Source of the DNA: Bacteriovoracaceae bacterium UBA2428
Lineage (GTDB): Bacteria; Bdellovibrionota; UBA2428
Assembly (NCBI GenBank): GCA_002343545.1
Contig: DDRA01000166.1
Coordinates: 6,865-13,112 of the forward strand
Direction: 5' to 3'
Length of the DNA stretch: 6,248 bases
Shown: positions 1 through 6,248 of the stretch, one piece after another
Numbering within the stretch: position 1 is the stretch's first letter
Layout of the letters: every line of letters begins with the position of its first letter
Notes under the pieces: model-generated
What the model was told of the DNA's origin: nothing
The model's input: only the letters and a program-made list of their open reading frames with translations
Database searches by the model: none
Translations under genes and position numbers: made by a program

Positions 1-750
1 GAGCAGGGCCACGACCGTGAGCGCCCGACCTCGTCCCCAGACGCGGCTGTAGGTCACGTAGTTGTCTTCTTCCGAAGTCCCGCGGATCTTGCGCGAAACC
101 TCCCAGGCGGTTCCGGTCATGGCGTCGCCCACCAAGAAGAGAATCGCGGGAAGCAGGGGACCTCCCGACCACGGCCAGAAGAAGCTGAGCGTGTAGATCT
201 GGTAGAGGTAGAGAATCGGATTGTGGGTGTAAAGCGCGAGGGGCAGGTTGGGCCGAATCTTGGATTCCGCGAAGAACCAGTTGAACGCGAGAAAACTGAA
301 ACCCATGATGGCGGCGAACGCCAGTCCCAGCGCGGGCCGGTAGACGGGGATCTGGAGCAGAACGAGCGCGATCGTCGTGGTTACCCAAAGACGGCGCGCA
401 TCCGGGACGTTCATGATGCCCGCGACGAGCGGACGATCGGGAAAGTTGATCTTGTCGGTGGGGTAATCCTTCAGTTCGTCGAAAACCCGAAAGAGGTAAA
501 CGAAGAGAACCGCCGTCGTCGCTCCGCAAACAAGGTTGATCGTCGTCGTGGCGGCCGTGGGCTCGCCGCCGAAGACCCGACTCAGGACGAAGTAGTGGAC
601 GCAGAACTGCAGAAGAAACGTCACGACGTTCGGGTAGAACGGAAACATCTGGCGACTGAACGCGACGACGCGGCCTCCCCAACGCCGAGAAGCATCGGGA
701 GCAAGGTATTCGGGTCCACGTTCGACGGTCTTGCCGGAGTCGCTCTTCAT
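1..750 (-). CDS. UbiA-family prenyltransferase, partial (C-terminus beyond left edge)
   Basis: An open frame runs from ATG at 750 to the left edge: 250 codons with no stop. It encodes a polytopic membrane protein with hydrophobic segments near residues 42-60, 70-88, 122-135, 141-160, 176-193 and 199-210. Residues 91-99 (DELKDYPTD) form the first UbiA Asp-rich motif, DxxxDxxxD, followed by FPDRPLV (103-109), as in UbiA proteins where these residues bind the prenyl diphosphate through Mg2+. The second motif region is WEVSRKIR (216-223), then SEED (226-229) and TYS (233-235), a variant of the usual Asp-rich site. UbiA enzymes move an isoprenoid chain to an aromatic, sugar or glycerol-phosphate acceptor; the acceptor here is unknown. 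The ATG is the first start after an in-frame TGA at 766-768, with no clear Shine-Dalgarno. It diverges from the CarS-like gene, which suggests a lipid acceptor (inference). The family is fairly sure; the substrate is not. Confidence 0.85.
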   Translation of the reverse strand, partial: MKSDSGKTVERGPEYLAPDASRRWGGRVVAFSRQMFPFYPNVVTFLLQFCVHYFVLSRVFGGEPTAATTTINLVCGATTAVLFVYLFRVFDELKDYPTDKINFPDRPLVAGIMNVPDARRLWVTTTIALVLLQIPVYRPALGLAFAAIMGFSFLAFNWFFAESKIRPNLPLALYTHNPILYLYQIYTLSFFWPWSGGPLLPAILFLVGDAMTGTAWEVSRKIRGTSEEDNYVTYSRVWGRGRALTVVALL

Positions 751-900
751 ATCCCAAGGGTAGGCTCAGTCGAAAAGTTCCACCAGCGCTTGGGGCGCGA
801 GCCACGCGGCGCACGGAAGAACGGAACGGCATTAATTTGACGAAAGCAAAAGCCCGCGAGATCGAAGGGTATCCTCAAACGAAAAGGGGGCGTCTTCCGA
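751..900. promoter_or_regulatory. Divergent intergenic region between UbiA-like and CarS-like genes
   Basis: These 150 bases must hold the promoters of both flanking genes. The only AT-rich patch is around 831-838 (attaattt), with TTGACG at 837-842 reading rightward, but no convincing -10 element lies at the right distance. A purine-rich run, AAAAGGGGG at 882-890, is a plausible ribosome binding site about 10 bases before the GTG start at 901. No operator-like palindrome stands out. The promoter role is inferred from gene layout. Confidence 0.3.
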
Positions 901-1440
901 GTGTCCATATCGCAAACGATCGTCGTGGCCGCTTACCTCACGCTTCCGCTCGTGGTCGGCGGTATTCTCCACATGATCACGGTGAAGACCGACTTGCTGG
1001 CCTTCGCGAAGATCCCCGTCAACGCGACGGCCTTCGGAGCCAACAAGACCTGGCGCGGCTTTCTCGTCATGTCCTTCGGTACGGCCTTCGCGACTTTCGT
1101 CATCGGGCGACTCGAGACAACCCCGCTCGCGGTTTTCGCGGGTCCCCAGGGAATCCCGCTCGGTTTTCTGCTCGGATTCGCCTACGCGCTCTTCGAGCTA
1201 CCGAACTCTTACCTCAAGCGCCGCATGGGCATCCAGCCCGGCGAGCTTCCCCGCGAAAAACGCTGGCTCTTCTTCGCGCTGGACCACACGGATTCGTTGC
1301 TCGGCTGCACGCTCGTCTATTTTCTCTGGCGGCCGGACCTCTTGCCGAGCATCGTGGGATTCTTCTTTCTAGGCCCCACTATCCATACCCTCGTGAATCT
1401 CGTTCTCTACGCGCTCCGCATCCGCAAGCAGCCCTTCTGA
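901..1440 (+). CDS. CDP-archaeol synthase-like (CarS-like) integral membrane protein
   Basis: This 179-residue protein is mostly hydrophobic, with about five membrane segments (roughly 7-27, 53-72, 83-99, 127-142 and 149-172). Three conserved blocks match the CarS-like family (formerly DUF46): FGANKTWRG (45-53), ELPNSYLKRRMGIQPGE (99-115) and LDHTDSLLG (127-135). Archaeal CarS uses CTP to turn unsaturated archaetidic acid into CDP-archaeol and is related to bacterial CdsA. Bacterial members share the fold and motifs, but their substrate is generally not established, so a CDP-lipid synthase role is an inference here. Length is normal for the family. The GTG start is preferred because AAAAGGGGG lies about 10 bases upstream and it keeps the first membrane helix whole; the next in-frame ATG (codon 25) would remove it. 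The gene diverges from a UbiA-family gene. In archaea a UbiA-family enzyme works just before CarS, which makes the pairing notable. Confidence 0.84.
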   Translation: MSISQTIVVAAYLTLPLVVGGILHMITVKTDLLAFAKIPVNATAFGANKTWRGFLVMSFGTAFATFVIGRLETTPLAVFAGPQGIPLGFLLGFAYALFELPNSYLKRRMGIQPGELPREKRWLFFALDHTDSLLGCTLVYFLWRPDLLPSIVGFFFLGPTIHTLVNLVLYALRIRKQPF

Positions 1441-1451
1441 GCGCGCGGAAC

Positions 1452-2582
1452 CTAGATTTTGAGGCGAAACATCGCGTAGCGGGTCAGCGCTTCGCGGCTC
1501 TCGGGCAGCGTCTTCAACGAAGGCGATCCATCCGCGACGTAAACGCCCAGAAAGTCGTCCGTATCCGGCGGGATGTTGACGGCGAACTCCCGCATGAGAA
1601 GCGCCATCGCTCCCCTTACTTCGTCCGCCTTCGGGTCCTTGCCGACGTAAGGAGCCAGCGGGCCGCCCTTCACGAGCTTCAAGCGCGCGAGACCGGCGAT
1701 CGAGAACAGAGGGCCCAAGAAATTCGGGGCTCGCACGGCGGCCCGCTTGACGGGCGCGAGCGCGCGAAACGGATCGTGGTAGCCGGCGAAAAACGCGATG
1801 GCCTCATTTCCTCGGTAGAGGATACGCGAGTAGCGCGGATCGACGATGTAACGGAAAGAGCCGTAGAGTTCCCGAAAAGCCTCCACCGAGATCGGCATGT
1901 ACTCGGACATCGACGCGTAGGACGCCGTAAAGAGGCGGTGCACGGTATCGACGTCTTCCGACCACGTCGCGCCCGAGATGCTACGAAAACGTAGCTCACC
2001 GGGAAGACCTTCCGGGTAAAAACGCGAACGAATGGCTTCGGCCGAAGCGAGAAAATCCTTCACCGGAACGCGGAAGGTCGTCCAGTGCTTGTACGCTTCC
2101 AGGCCGATTTCCGAGTAGATACGAAGGTAGTGATCGGGGCGACGCGGCTCGCCGTACAGGCAAGGGCCACGAGACTCCGTCACGAGACGATAGGACCCGA
2201 AGAAACTCGCGTCGATGGGCGCCCGAAGCTCGGCGATCGAGAGCGAGCGTCCGAAGTCTCGCGCCCGCTCGAGCACGGCCCGCGCCGCCTCCGCGTCGTC
2301 GACGAACTCGAAGAAACCGAAAGGCAAGAAGGGCGGGACCTTCCACGCGCGCGGAACGAAGCTCGCCCCGCGCGCGACCGCCTTTCCGTTCCGGTGGGCG
2401 ATCCAAGCCCGAAAGTGATGCTCCCGCGCGAAGGCCTGGGAAGGATCAAAGTAAAGGCGCAAGTCCTCGATCGTTTCGGGAAGGCTCTCGGTATACCCAC
2501 GCAGGGCGTTCCGTCTTACCGAGACGAATTCTTGCATGAACTTTTCGTCCCAGGCGTCGGAAAGCTGAGAAAGAGAGATCAT
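1452..2582 (-). CDS. YghO-like two-domain GNAT-fold acyltransferase-like protein
   Basis: This 376-residue soluble protein has no signal peptide. Its pattern resembles the YghO-type GNAT family: a FDPSQAFAREHHFRAWIAHR stretch (45-64, equivalent to the family's DPxxNPFFxHAE...FLAxRDG), then FGFFEFVDD (88-96) and an alternating helix-rich part. A second GNAT-like unit lies in the C-terminal half, with YIVDPRYSRILYRGNEAIAFFAGYHD-like strands at 245-270. Proteins of this type occur in some bacterial sphingolipid gene sets, where a GNAT-like N-acyltransferase makes the amide bond of ceramide; the acceptor here is unknown. The ATG at 2582 is the first start after an in-frame TAG at 2592-2594. It lacks a Shine-Dalgarno, so a start at codon 16 (MQEFV) is possible and would keep the conserved region. 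The gene converges on the CarS-like gene with an 11-base gap and diverges from the desaturase. Family call is moderate; enzyme activity is unproven. Confidence 0.72.
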   Translation of the reverse strand: MISLSQLSDAWDEKFMQEFVSVRRNALRGYTESLPETIEDLRLYFDPSQAFAREHHFRAWIAHRNGKAVARGASFVPRAWKVPPFLPFGFFEFVDDAEAARAVLERARDFGRSLSIAELRAPIDASFFGSYRLVTESRGPCLYGEPRRPDHYLRIYSEIGLEAYKHWTTFRVPVKDFLASAEAIRSRFYPEGLPGELRFRSISGATWSEDVDTVHRLFTASYASMSEYMPISVEAFRELYGSFRYIVDPRYSRILYRGNEAIAFFAGYHDPFRALAPVKRAAVRAPNFLGPLFSIAGLARLKLVKGGPLAPYVGKDPKADEVRGAMALLMREFAVNIPPDTDDFLGVYVADGSPSLKTLPESREALTRYAMFRLKI

Positions 2583-2607
2583 AGGCGCATGCTACACTGA
2601 AACCCGT
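2583..2607. promoter_or_regulatory. Very short divergent promoter interval, possibly giving leaderless transcripts
   Basis: Only 25 bases separate two divergent ATG codons. Rightward, TGCTACACT (2590-2598) fits an extended -10 (TGnTAnnnT) and would start transcription about 7 bases later, almost at the desaturase ATG at 2608. Leftward, TAGCAT (2594-2589) is a weaker -10-like hexamer six bases before the ATG at 2582. Neither start has a Shine-Dalgarno. No good -35 is visible on either side. The promoter assignments are inferred from base patterns and spacing. Confidence 0.4.
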
Positions 2608-3678
2608 ATGAGCGGATCCAACGTCGCCCCTTCCGACGCGCGCAAGTTCATCAATCGTCCCGAGCTGGATCCCAAGTTTTCCAAGGGGGCCCGCGAACTG
2701 TCGGGATGGAAGTCCATCGCCTTGGGAATCGGTGTTCTCGGGTTCTCCGCCTTTCTCATGTGGTTCGGCGGAAAGGGCACGGACTGGCGGGCCGCGCCGA
2801 TCACCTTTCTGCTCATCGCCGGGCTTCAGAACCATCTCCTGATCCTTCTCCACGAAGGGGCCCACGGCCTCGTGCACCCGAAGCGCCGATGGAACGACTT
2901 CTGGACGGACCTCCTCTGCGGAGTTCCGATGCTCACGCCGCTCAAGAACTACCGATGGTTTCACCTCAAGCACCACCAGCATTCCGGCGAACCCGGCGAC
3001 GATCCCGAGCATCAGCTCTACGAGTTCCAAGACTATAACTATGAACGCCGTTCAGCGCCGCGCGCCCTCTTCATGCTCTTCCTCGATATCTGCGGCGTGA
3101 ACGCCGTGCGATTCCTGATTTCTTTCAACCGTCCTTTGCTCGAGATGCAGAAAAAGGGCGAGTTTCGCCTGACGGACGGCCGCGACATGTTCATGAACCT
3201 TCTATTCTGGGGGCCCGTGGCCGCGGCGGCGACCTACTTCGGTTTTTGGACCGAGATCCTCGTGTTTTGGCTCCTGCCTTACTTCACGCTCACGATCCTT
3301 CTGCTCAAGCTCCACGGCTACGGGGAACACACCGGACTCGAAGGCCCCACCGAGTTCGAACGTACGTGGGTCCATGACTTCAACCCCGTAACGAACTTTT
3401 TCGTCTACCCGATCAAGTCGGGCTACCACCTGGAACACCATATTTTCCCGCAGGTGCCCTGGTACAACATGGAAAGCTTTCGCCGAAAGCTCCTCGAGAT
3501 CCCCTACTACCGAAAGCTCGCGGATAAGGTTACGGTCGACGGCTACTTCTTCGGTCGCCGCACGATCTGGCGCGCAATGATCCTCGGCCGCGGTTTCTAC
3601 GTGAAAGACCCGGAGTTCGCCGCGCACCTCGCCGAACGAAAAGAAGAGCTGCGTTCGTTAGGCTACAAGGAGACTTGA
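2608..3678 (+). CDS. Membrane-bound fatty acid desaturase family protein
   Basis: This 356-residue protein carries the three histidine boxes that hold the di-iron centre of membrane desaturases: HEGAH (82-86), HLKHH (119-123) and HLEHH (274-278), the last inside YHLEHHIFPQVPWY. The extra HGYGEH (236-241) sits where many family members have an added histidine ligand. Hydrophobic segments lie near 36-53, 63-82, 192-210 and 215-234, giving the usual layout with catalytic boxes facing the cytoplasm. The family inserts double bonds or hydroxyl groups into acyl chains, sphingoid bases or carotenoids, using O2 and an electron donor. No fused cytochrome b5 or ferredoxin domain is present, so a separate donor is needed. 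Chain type and bond position cannot be read from the sequence. ATG 2608 is the first start after an in-frame TGA at 2566-2568; the next Met (51) would lose the first helix. A small secreted-protein gene follows after six bases. Confidence 0.92.
   Translation: MSGSNVAPSDARKFINRPELDPKFSKGARELSGWKSIALGIGVLGFSAFLMWFGGKGTDWRAAPITFLLIAGLQNHLLILLHEGAHGLVHPKRRWNDFWTDLLCGVPMLTPLKNYRWFHLKHHQHSGEPGDDPEHQLYEFQDYNYERRSAPRALFMLFLDICGVNAVRFLISFNRPLLEMQKKGEFRLTDGRDMFMNLLFWGPVAAAATYFGFWTEILVFWLLPYFTLTILLLKLHGYGEHTGLEGPTEFERTWVHDFNPVTNFFVYPIKSGYHLEHHIFPQVPWYNMESFRRKLLEIPYYRKLADKVTVDGYFFGRRTIWRAMILGRGFYVKDPEFAAHLAERKEELRSLGYKET
3667..3672 (+). promoter_or_regulatory. Ribosome binding site AAGGAG inside the desaturase 3' end
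   Basis: AAGGAG is a near-perfect Shine-Dalgarno lying in the last codons of the desaturase gene, 12 bases before the ATG at 3685. The spacing is longer than ideal. Because ribosomes finish the desaturase at 3678, translation of the next gene is probably coupled to it. The contrast with the desaturase start itself, which has no such site, supports a shared transcript (inference). Confidence 0.45.
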
Positions 3679-3684
3679 ACTGAC

Positions 3685-4350
3685 ATGATTCCCCGCCTTA
3701 AGCGGCTCCGCGTGTTTTTTGTCTTGCTCGCAAGCTCGGCAGCGGAGGCGACAACCTGCTGCGTTTGCGAGTACCTCGCGGTGCCTTTGCCCGGCAAAAA
3801 TGAGGAAGTCGAGCGATCCATTATCGATCGAGCCCGAAACGACTGCGCGACTTTCGTCGCCAAAGACACTTGCCAAGCGTTCTTGACGAATCCGATCACG
3901 AACCTTCCTTTCGAAATCATGGGAGCGGACACCCGGACCAAGATCCAAGCCCTGCGAGCAAGCACGACGCCACCCTGTCGAAAACTCAACTACCAGTACT
4001 TTGGACATTCCGGCGCGCACCGAGCCGAGCCCTTCATCCGATCGAGCCTAGAAGTCGCGAATCAAGGCGATTTCGAATCCGTGCTTTGCTCGAATAATGG
4101 ATGCTCGACCTTCAAGAACGTCGAAGCTTTGAAGGAATACGTTCGCAAAGCGGGCGGCAGCGCTTCCGCGGCGAAAATACAAATCATCGGCAACATCGAC
4201 GTCGTTTCGAATCTTCACGAGGGCACGCAAGCGAAGGTGAGCGTCGAGATCCAGGGCGAAAAAGTCGATACTCAATTGCCCGAAGTGAGACACCGGCTAA
4301 TCGGCCCAAAGCCACTCGAGTCGCGAGTCAAAAAACCTTTTGACCCATGA
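3685..4350 (+). CDS. Secreted cysteine-rich protein of unknown function
   Basis: I do not recognise a family for this 221-residue protein. It begins with a Sec-type signal peptide: basic PRLKRLR (3-9), a hydrophobic core FFVLLA and a likely signal peptidase I cut after AEA (20-22). There is no lipobox. The mature part has eight cysteines, at 25, 26, 28, 54, 63, 98, 135 and 140, which could form four disulfides, and no further membrane segment, so it is probably periplasmic or exported. The N-terminal CCVC cluster right after the cut is striking. Residues 165-190 look strand-forming, and the tail (200-221) is basic. G+C is lower than in neighbours (3781-3840 is 32/60), which may mark a different history or weaker codon selection. 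It lies six bases behind the desaturase, is probably in its transcript, and overlaps the aspartokinase 3' end by 23 bases. Expression is likely but unproven. Confidence 0.7.
   Translation: MIPRLKRLRVFFVLLASSAAEATTCCVCEYLAVPLPGKNEEVERSIIDRARNDCATFVAKDTCQAFLTNPITNLPFEIMGADTRTKIQALRASTTPPCRKLNYQYFGHSGAHRAEPFIRSSLEVANQGDFESVLCSNNGCSTFKNVEALKEYVRKAGGSASAAKIQIIGNIDVVSNLHEGTQAKVSVEIQGEKVDTQLPEVRHRLIGPKPLESRVKKPFDP
4327..4344. terminator. Inverted repeat at overlapping convergent gene ends
   Basis: GTCAAAA and TTTTGAC form a perfect 7-bp inverted repeat around a 4-base loop (AACC). It sits where the secreted-protein gene and the aspartokinase gene converge and overlap, and its left arm contains the aspartokinase stop codon. 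The stem is AT-rich and no U-tract follows on either strand, so it is at best a weak bidirectional terminator. Function is inferred from position. Confidence 0.27.
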
Positions 4351-5554
4351 GCGCTTCATGCAGGGCCGGCAGCGCCTGATCGAGACTCGCGGTTTCTTCC
4401 ACGACGGCCTCGAGGATCGTCGAACTCGTCGAGAGCGAAGTCAGGTGGAAACCTTTCGCCTCGAGGCCATCGGCGAGCAGCCGGGCCGGCTCGGGCGTCT
4501 GCAGGAGGCCGCAGCCCACGACCGAGATCGCCGCGAAGAGAGCCGCGTCCGCGGACCGCGTCGCGCCCTCGCCCTGCAACGCCGAAGCCTTGGCGGCCTC
4601 GACGAAGAAGACGGCGGCCCCTTCGCTCCAACGGAAAGCAAAGAGTTCGATACCCATCGCCGAGGCTTTTTCACGGAGCGCCTGCGCGGACTTCAGGTCG
4701 CCGGGCGCGCGAAACGCCGCCAGATTCTTCTTCACGGCGAGCGAAAGGAATTTGGGGCCTTCGAGATGACTCATGCGATCACATCCTTCGATTAACGTTC
4801 CGCCCGTGCCAACCACGGGAAGCGATTCCGACTCGGCGAAAGTCGAGCGCACCCGAATCGCCACACCGTGTTTCCAACCGAGCTCCACGCAACGCGGGTG
4901 CAACACCTGCGCGCCGCGGGCCGAGGCCTCGAGCGCCGAATCCCAACCCAGGCGATCCAGGCGTTTCGCGCCCACGACGACGCGCGGATCCGCGGAGTAG
5001 ACGCCGTCGACGTCGGTGTAGATGACGCATTCACGGCTGCCGAAGTGGGCCGCGAGGGCGACGGCCGTCGTGTCGCTTCCGCCGCGACCGAGCGTCGTGA
5101 TTTCCTTTTCGCGGCTCACGCCCTGGAAACCCGCCACGATGACGACTTGCCCGCGGGGAAGGGCCGCGTCGATGCGGATGGGCTTGATCTCGGCCACGCG
5201 CGCGCCGCCGTGGACCTCGTCGGTGAGGATGCCGCTTTGCGAGCCCGTGAGAGAAATCGCCTCGACCCCGAGATCCTTGAGCGCCATCGAAAGCAAAGAC
5301 ATCGAGATGCGCTCGCCCGTCGAAAGCAGCATGTCCATTTCGCGTCGATGCTCGTTCGCCCCGGCGCGCGGCGAAACCGCGCGGGCGAGCTCGATCAGGT
5401 CGTCCGTCGTGTCCCCCATCGCGCTCACCACGACGAGCACGCGCGAATTCGCGCGGCGGTGCGCGGCGACGATCGCCGCGACGCGACGGATCCGTTCGGG
5501 ATTGGCGACGCTCGAGCCGCCGAACTTCAAGACTACGGGGGCGTTATTCTGCAT
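4328..5554 (-). CDS. lysC: Aspartokinase (aspartate kinase), monofunctional
   Basis: The enzyme phosphorylates L-aspartate with ATP, the first step toward diaminopimelate, lysine, threonine and methionine. The 408-residue product has the amino-acid-kinase domain first: KFGGSSV (10-16), [13 protein letters not shown] (41-53), STGER (78-82), [11 protein letters not shown] (154-164), [13 protein letters not shown] (179-191) and [15 protein letters not shown] (212-226), all typical. Residues about 266-402 hold two ACT-type regulatory units, the first strongly diverged, so feedback control may differ from known forms. Length is normal for monofunctional aspartokinases. I chose ATG 5554 because it starts just before the conserved N-terminus; an in-frame ATG at 5617 would add 21 unconserved residues and overlap the upstream gene by 74 bases. 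There is no clear Shine-Dalgarno, and the start lies inside the namZ 3' end, so translational coupling is likely. Its 3' end overlaps the convergent secreted-protein gene. Confidence 0.93.
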   Translation of the reverse strand: MQNNAPVVLKFGGSSVANPERIRRVAAIVAAHRRANSRVLVVVSAMGDTTDDLIELARAVSPRAGANEHRREMDMLLSTGERISMSLLSMALKDLGVEAISLTGSQSGILTDEVHGGARVAEIKPIRIDAALPRGQVVIVAGFQGVSREKEITTLGRGGSDTTAVALAAHFGSRECVIYTDVDGVYSADPRVVVGAKRLDRLGWDSALEASARGAQVLHPRCVELGWKHGVAIRVRSTFAESESLPVVGTGGTLIEGCDRMSHLEGPKFLSLAVKKNLAAFRAPGDLKSAQALREKASAMGIELFAFRWSEGAAVFFVEAAKASALQGEGATRSADAALFAAISVVGCGLLQTPEPARLLADGLEAKGFHLTSLSTSSTILEAVVEETASLDQALPALHEALMGQKVF

Positions 5555-6248
5555 ACAAAAGGAAGGGTTTGCGCTCTTCCTTCCAACGCTTCTCATCCGT
5601 TTCGAGCATTCTCTCAAGGTCCGAAGCGTGCGCCGTGGGATCTTCGATCCATTCCCGGATCTCGGTTCCCCCGTTCAGAAGGTCGATGGGCAGGCGCTCG
5701 GCTTCGTACTCGTACGGCGGATCCCGCCATTGGAGCACGCCAGGCTGGGTGGAACGCAGCACTTTGAAGAGCCCGAGCACCATCCGGTAAGGCCGGAAGG
5801 CCTCGTGGTCGTAAACCTCGCCCTCGGCGTGGAACTGCAGTCCGGCGCAGAGCTGACCCTTGAACTTATCGAAGGTCGGCTCGAAGTAGCAGGTCCGCAG
5901 GGCGCAGCCCTTGGTCCAGGCGGGGTACTTCTGGAGAAGCGCCGCCTTCAGAGCCTCCGCGTTCAGCGTGGGCGATCCGAAGAGCTCAAGTGGACGCGTC
6001 GTCCCGCGCCCCTCGGAAAGATTGACCCCCTCAAAGAGCACCGTCCCCGGATAACACCGAGCCGCCGCGAGCGTGGGCATATTCGGGCTCGGGTTCACCC
6101 AGGGCAGCGAATCCGGCCAACCGAAGCCGGGGCCCCGCGTGGGATCGTAAGCTTCCACCGGAACCGTCACGATTTCGACGTCGAGTTTGAACGTCGCCTT
6201 CATCCAAAGCGCCGCTTCCGCGAGCGTCAGGCCGTGGCGCATCGGCAG
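5544..6248 (-). CDS. namZ: NamZ/DUF1343 exo-beta-N-acetylmuramidase, partial (N-terminus beyond right edge)
   Basis: The visible 234 residues are the C-terminal part of a protein normally about 400 residues long; the frame is open to the right edge. Family landmarks are [14 protein letters not shown] (3-16 of the visible part), WVNPSPNMP (50-58), [17 protein letters not shown] (72-88), [18 protein letters not shown] in the next third, and the ending LPIDLLNGG...FLLYAE. These match the NamZ family (GH171), which removes MurNAc from the non-reducing ends of peptidoglycan fragments during cell-wall recycling. Its export cannot be judged because the N-terminus is missing. The C-terminus looks complete, ending in TAA at 5544-5546. 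The stop lies ten bases inside the following aspartokinase gene, so the two are most likely one operon. The pairing links wall recycling with precursor supply for diaminopimelate (inference). Confidence 0.9.
   Translation of the reverse strand: MPMRHGLTLAEAALWMKATFKLDVEIVTVPVEAYDPTRGPGFGWPDSLPWVNPSPNMPTLAAARCYPGTVLFEGVNLSEGRGTTRPLELFGSPTLNAEALKAALLQKYPAWTKGCALRTCYFEPTFDKFKGQLCAGLQFHAEGEVYDHEAFRPYRMVLGLFKVLRSTQPGVLQWRDPPYEYEAERLPIDLLNGGTEIREWIEDPTAHASDLERMLETDEKRWKEERKPFLLYAE

Noticed and set aside
223..840. Plus-strand open frame of 205 codons
   Set aside because: It is antisense to the UbiA-like gene, whose reading frame holds the conserved motifs and membrane segments; this product is highly charged and featureless.
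837..875. TTGACG (837-842) with TATCCT (870-875) as a promoter for the CarS-like gene
   Set aside because: The spacer is 27 bases, far from the usual 17, and no better-spaced -10 is visible.
1410..1445. CGCGCT/AGCGCG inverted repeat at the CarS-like gene end
   Set aside because: The loop is 24 bases, the stem 6 bp, and there is no T-tract; such repeats are expected by chance in GC-rich DNA.
837..1994. Long plus-strand open frame of 385 codons
   Set aside because: It overlaps the CarS-like gene in another frame and runs antisense to the YghO-like gene. Its product is Arg/His-rich without motifs, as expected of a shadow frame in GC-rich DNA.
2446..3030. Minus-strand open frame of 194 codons
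   Set aside because: It crosses the divergent promoter and lies opposite the desaturase, including its first two histidine boxes; no motifs.
5561..5580. GGAAG/CTTCC hairpin just upstream of the lysC start, followed by TTTT on the minus strand
   Set aside because: The stem is only 5 bp with a 10-base loop and lies within namZ codons; too weak to call a terminator or attenuator.
5555..5617. N-terminal extension of aspartokinase by 21 residues
   Set aside because: The added residues are not typical of the family and would overlap namZ by 74 bases; the kinase domain begins right after the ATG at 5554.
4868..5767. Plus-strand open frame of 299 codons opposite aspartokinase and namZ
   Set aside because: It is antisense to two genes with strong family motifs; the product is low-complexity Arg/Asp-rich with no recognisable domain.

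Overview
The window reads as a chromosomal segment from a GC-rich bacterium. A sampled stretch inside the aspartokinase gene (5041-5100) is 45/60 G+C. Genes are tightly packed, with gaps of 6 to 150 bases and several overlaps. The lineage cannot be fixed from the sequence alone. The peptidoglycan-recycling muramidase, the secreted protein and the aspartokinase indicate a bacterium, and a Gram-negative (for example a Bdellovibrionota- or deltaproteobacteria-like lineage) is only a guess. I see no tRNA, rRNA, CRISPR array, insertion sequence or integrase.

Left part (1-2582): three genes probably linked to membrane lipids. A UbiA-family prenyltransferase on the minus strand (start at 750, C-terminus beyond the left edge) diverges from a CDP-archaeol synthase-like (CarS-like) integral membrane protein at 901-1440. 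The CarS-like gene converges, 11 bases apart, on a two-domain YghO-like GNAT-fold acyltransferase-like gene (1452-2582, minus strand).

Middle (2583-4350): a 25-base interval separates the start codons of the YghO-like gene and a plus-strand membrane fatty acid desaturase (2608-3678) with the full set of histidine boxes. Six bases after the desaturase comes a small secreted protein with eight cysteines (3685-4350), unrecognised and of lower GC, probably in the same transcript.

Right part (4328-6248): a minus-strand pair. A NamZ/DUF1343 exo-beta-N-acetylmuramidase (N-terminus beyond the right edge) overlaps by 11 bases the start of an aspartokinase gene (5554 to 4328). The aspartokinase 3' end overlaps the secreted-protein gene by 23 bases, at a 7-bp inverted repeat.

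How they may work together (inference): UbiA, CarS-like, YghO-like and desaturase genes fit the steps of isoprenoid or acyl transfer, CTP activation of a lipid phosphate, N- or O-acylation, and desaturation. This suggests an uncharacterised lipid-modification locus. The namZ-lysC pair joins release of MurNAc from peptidoglycan with the first step toward diaminopimelate and lysine.
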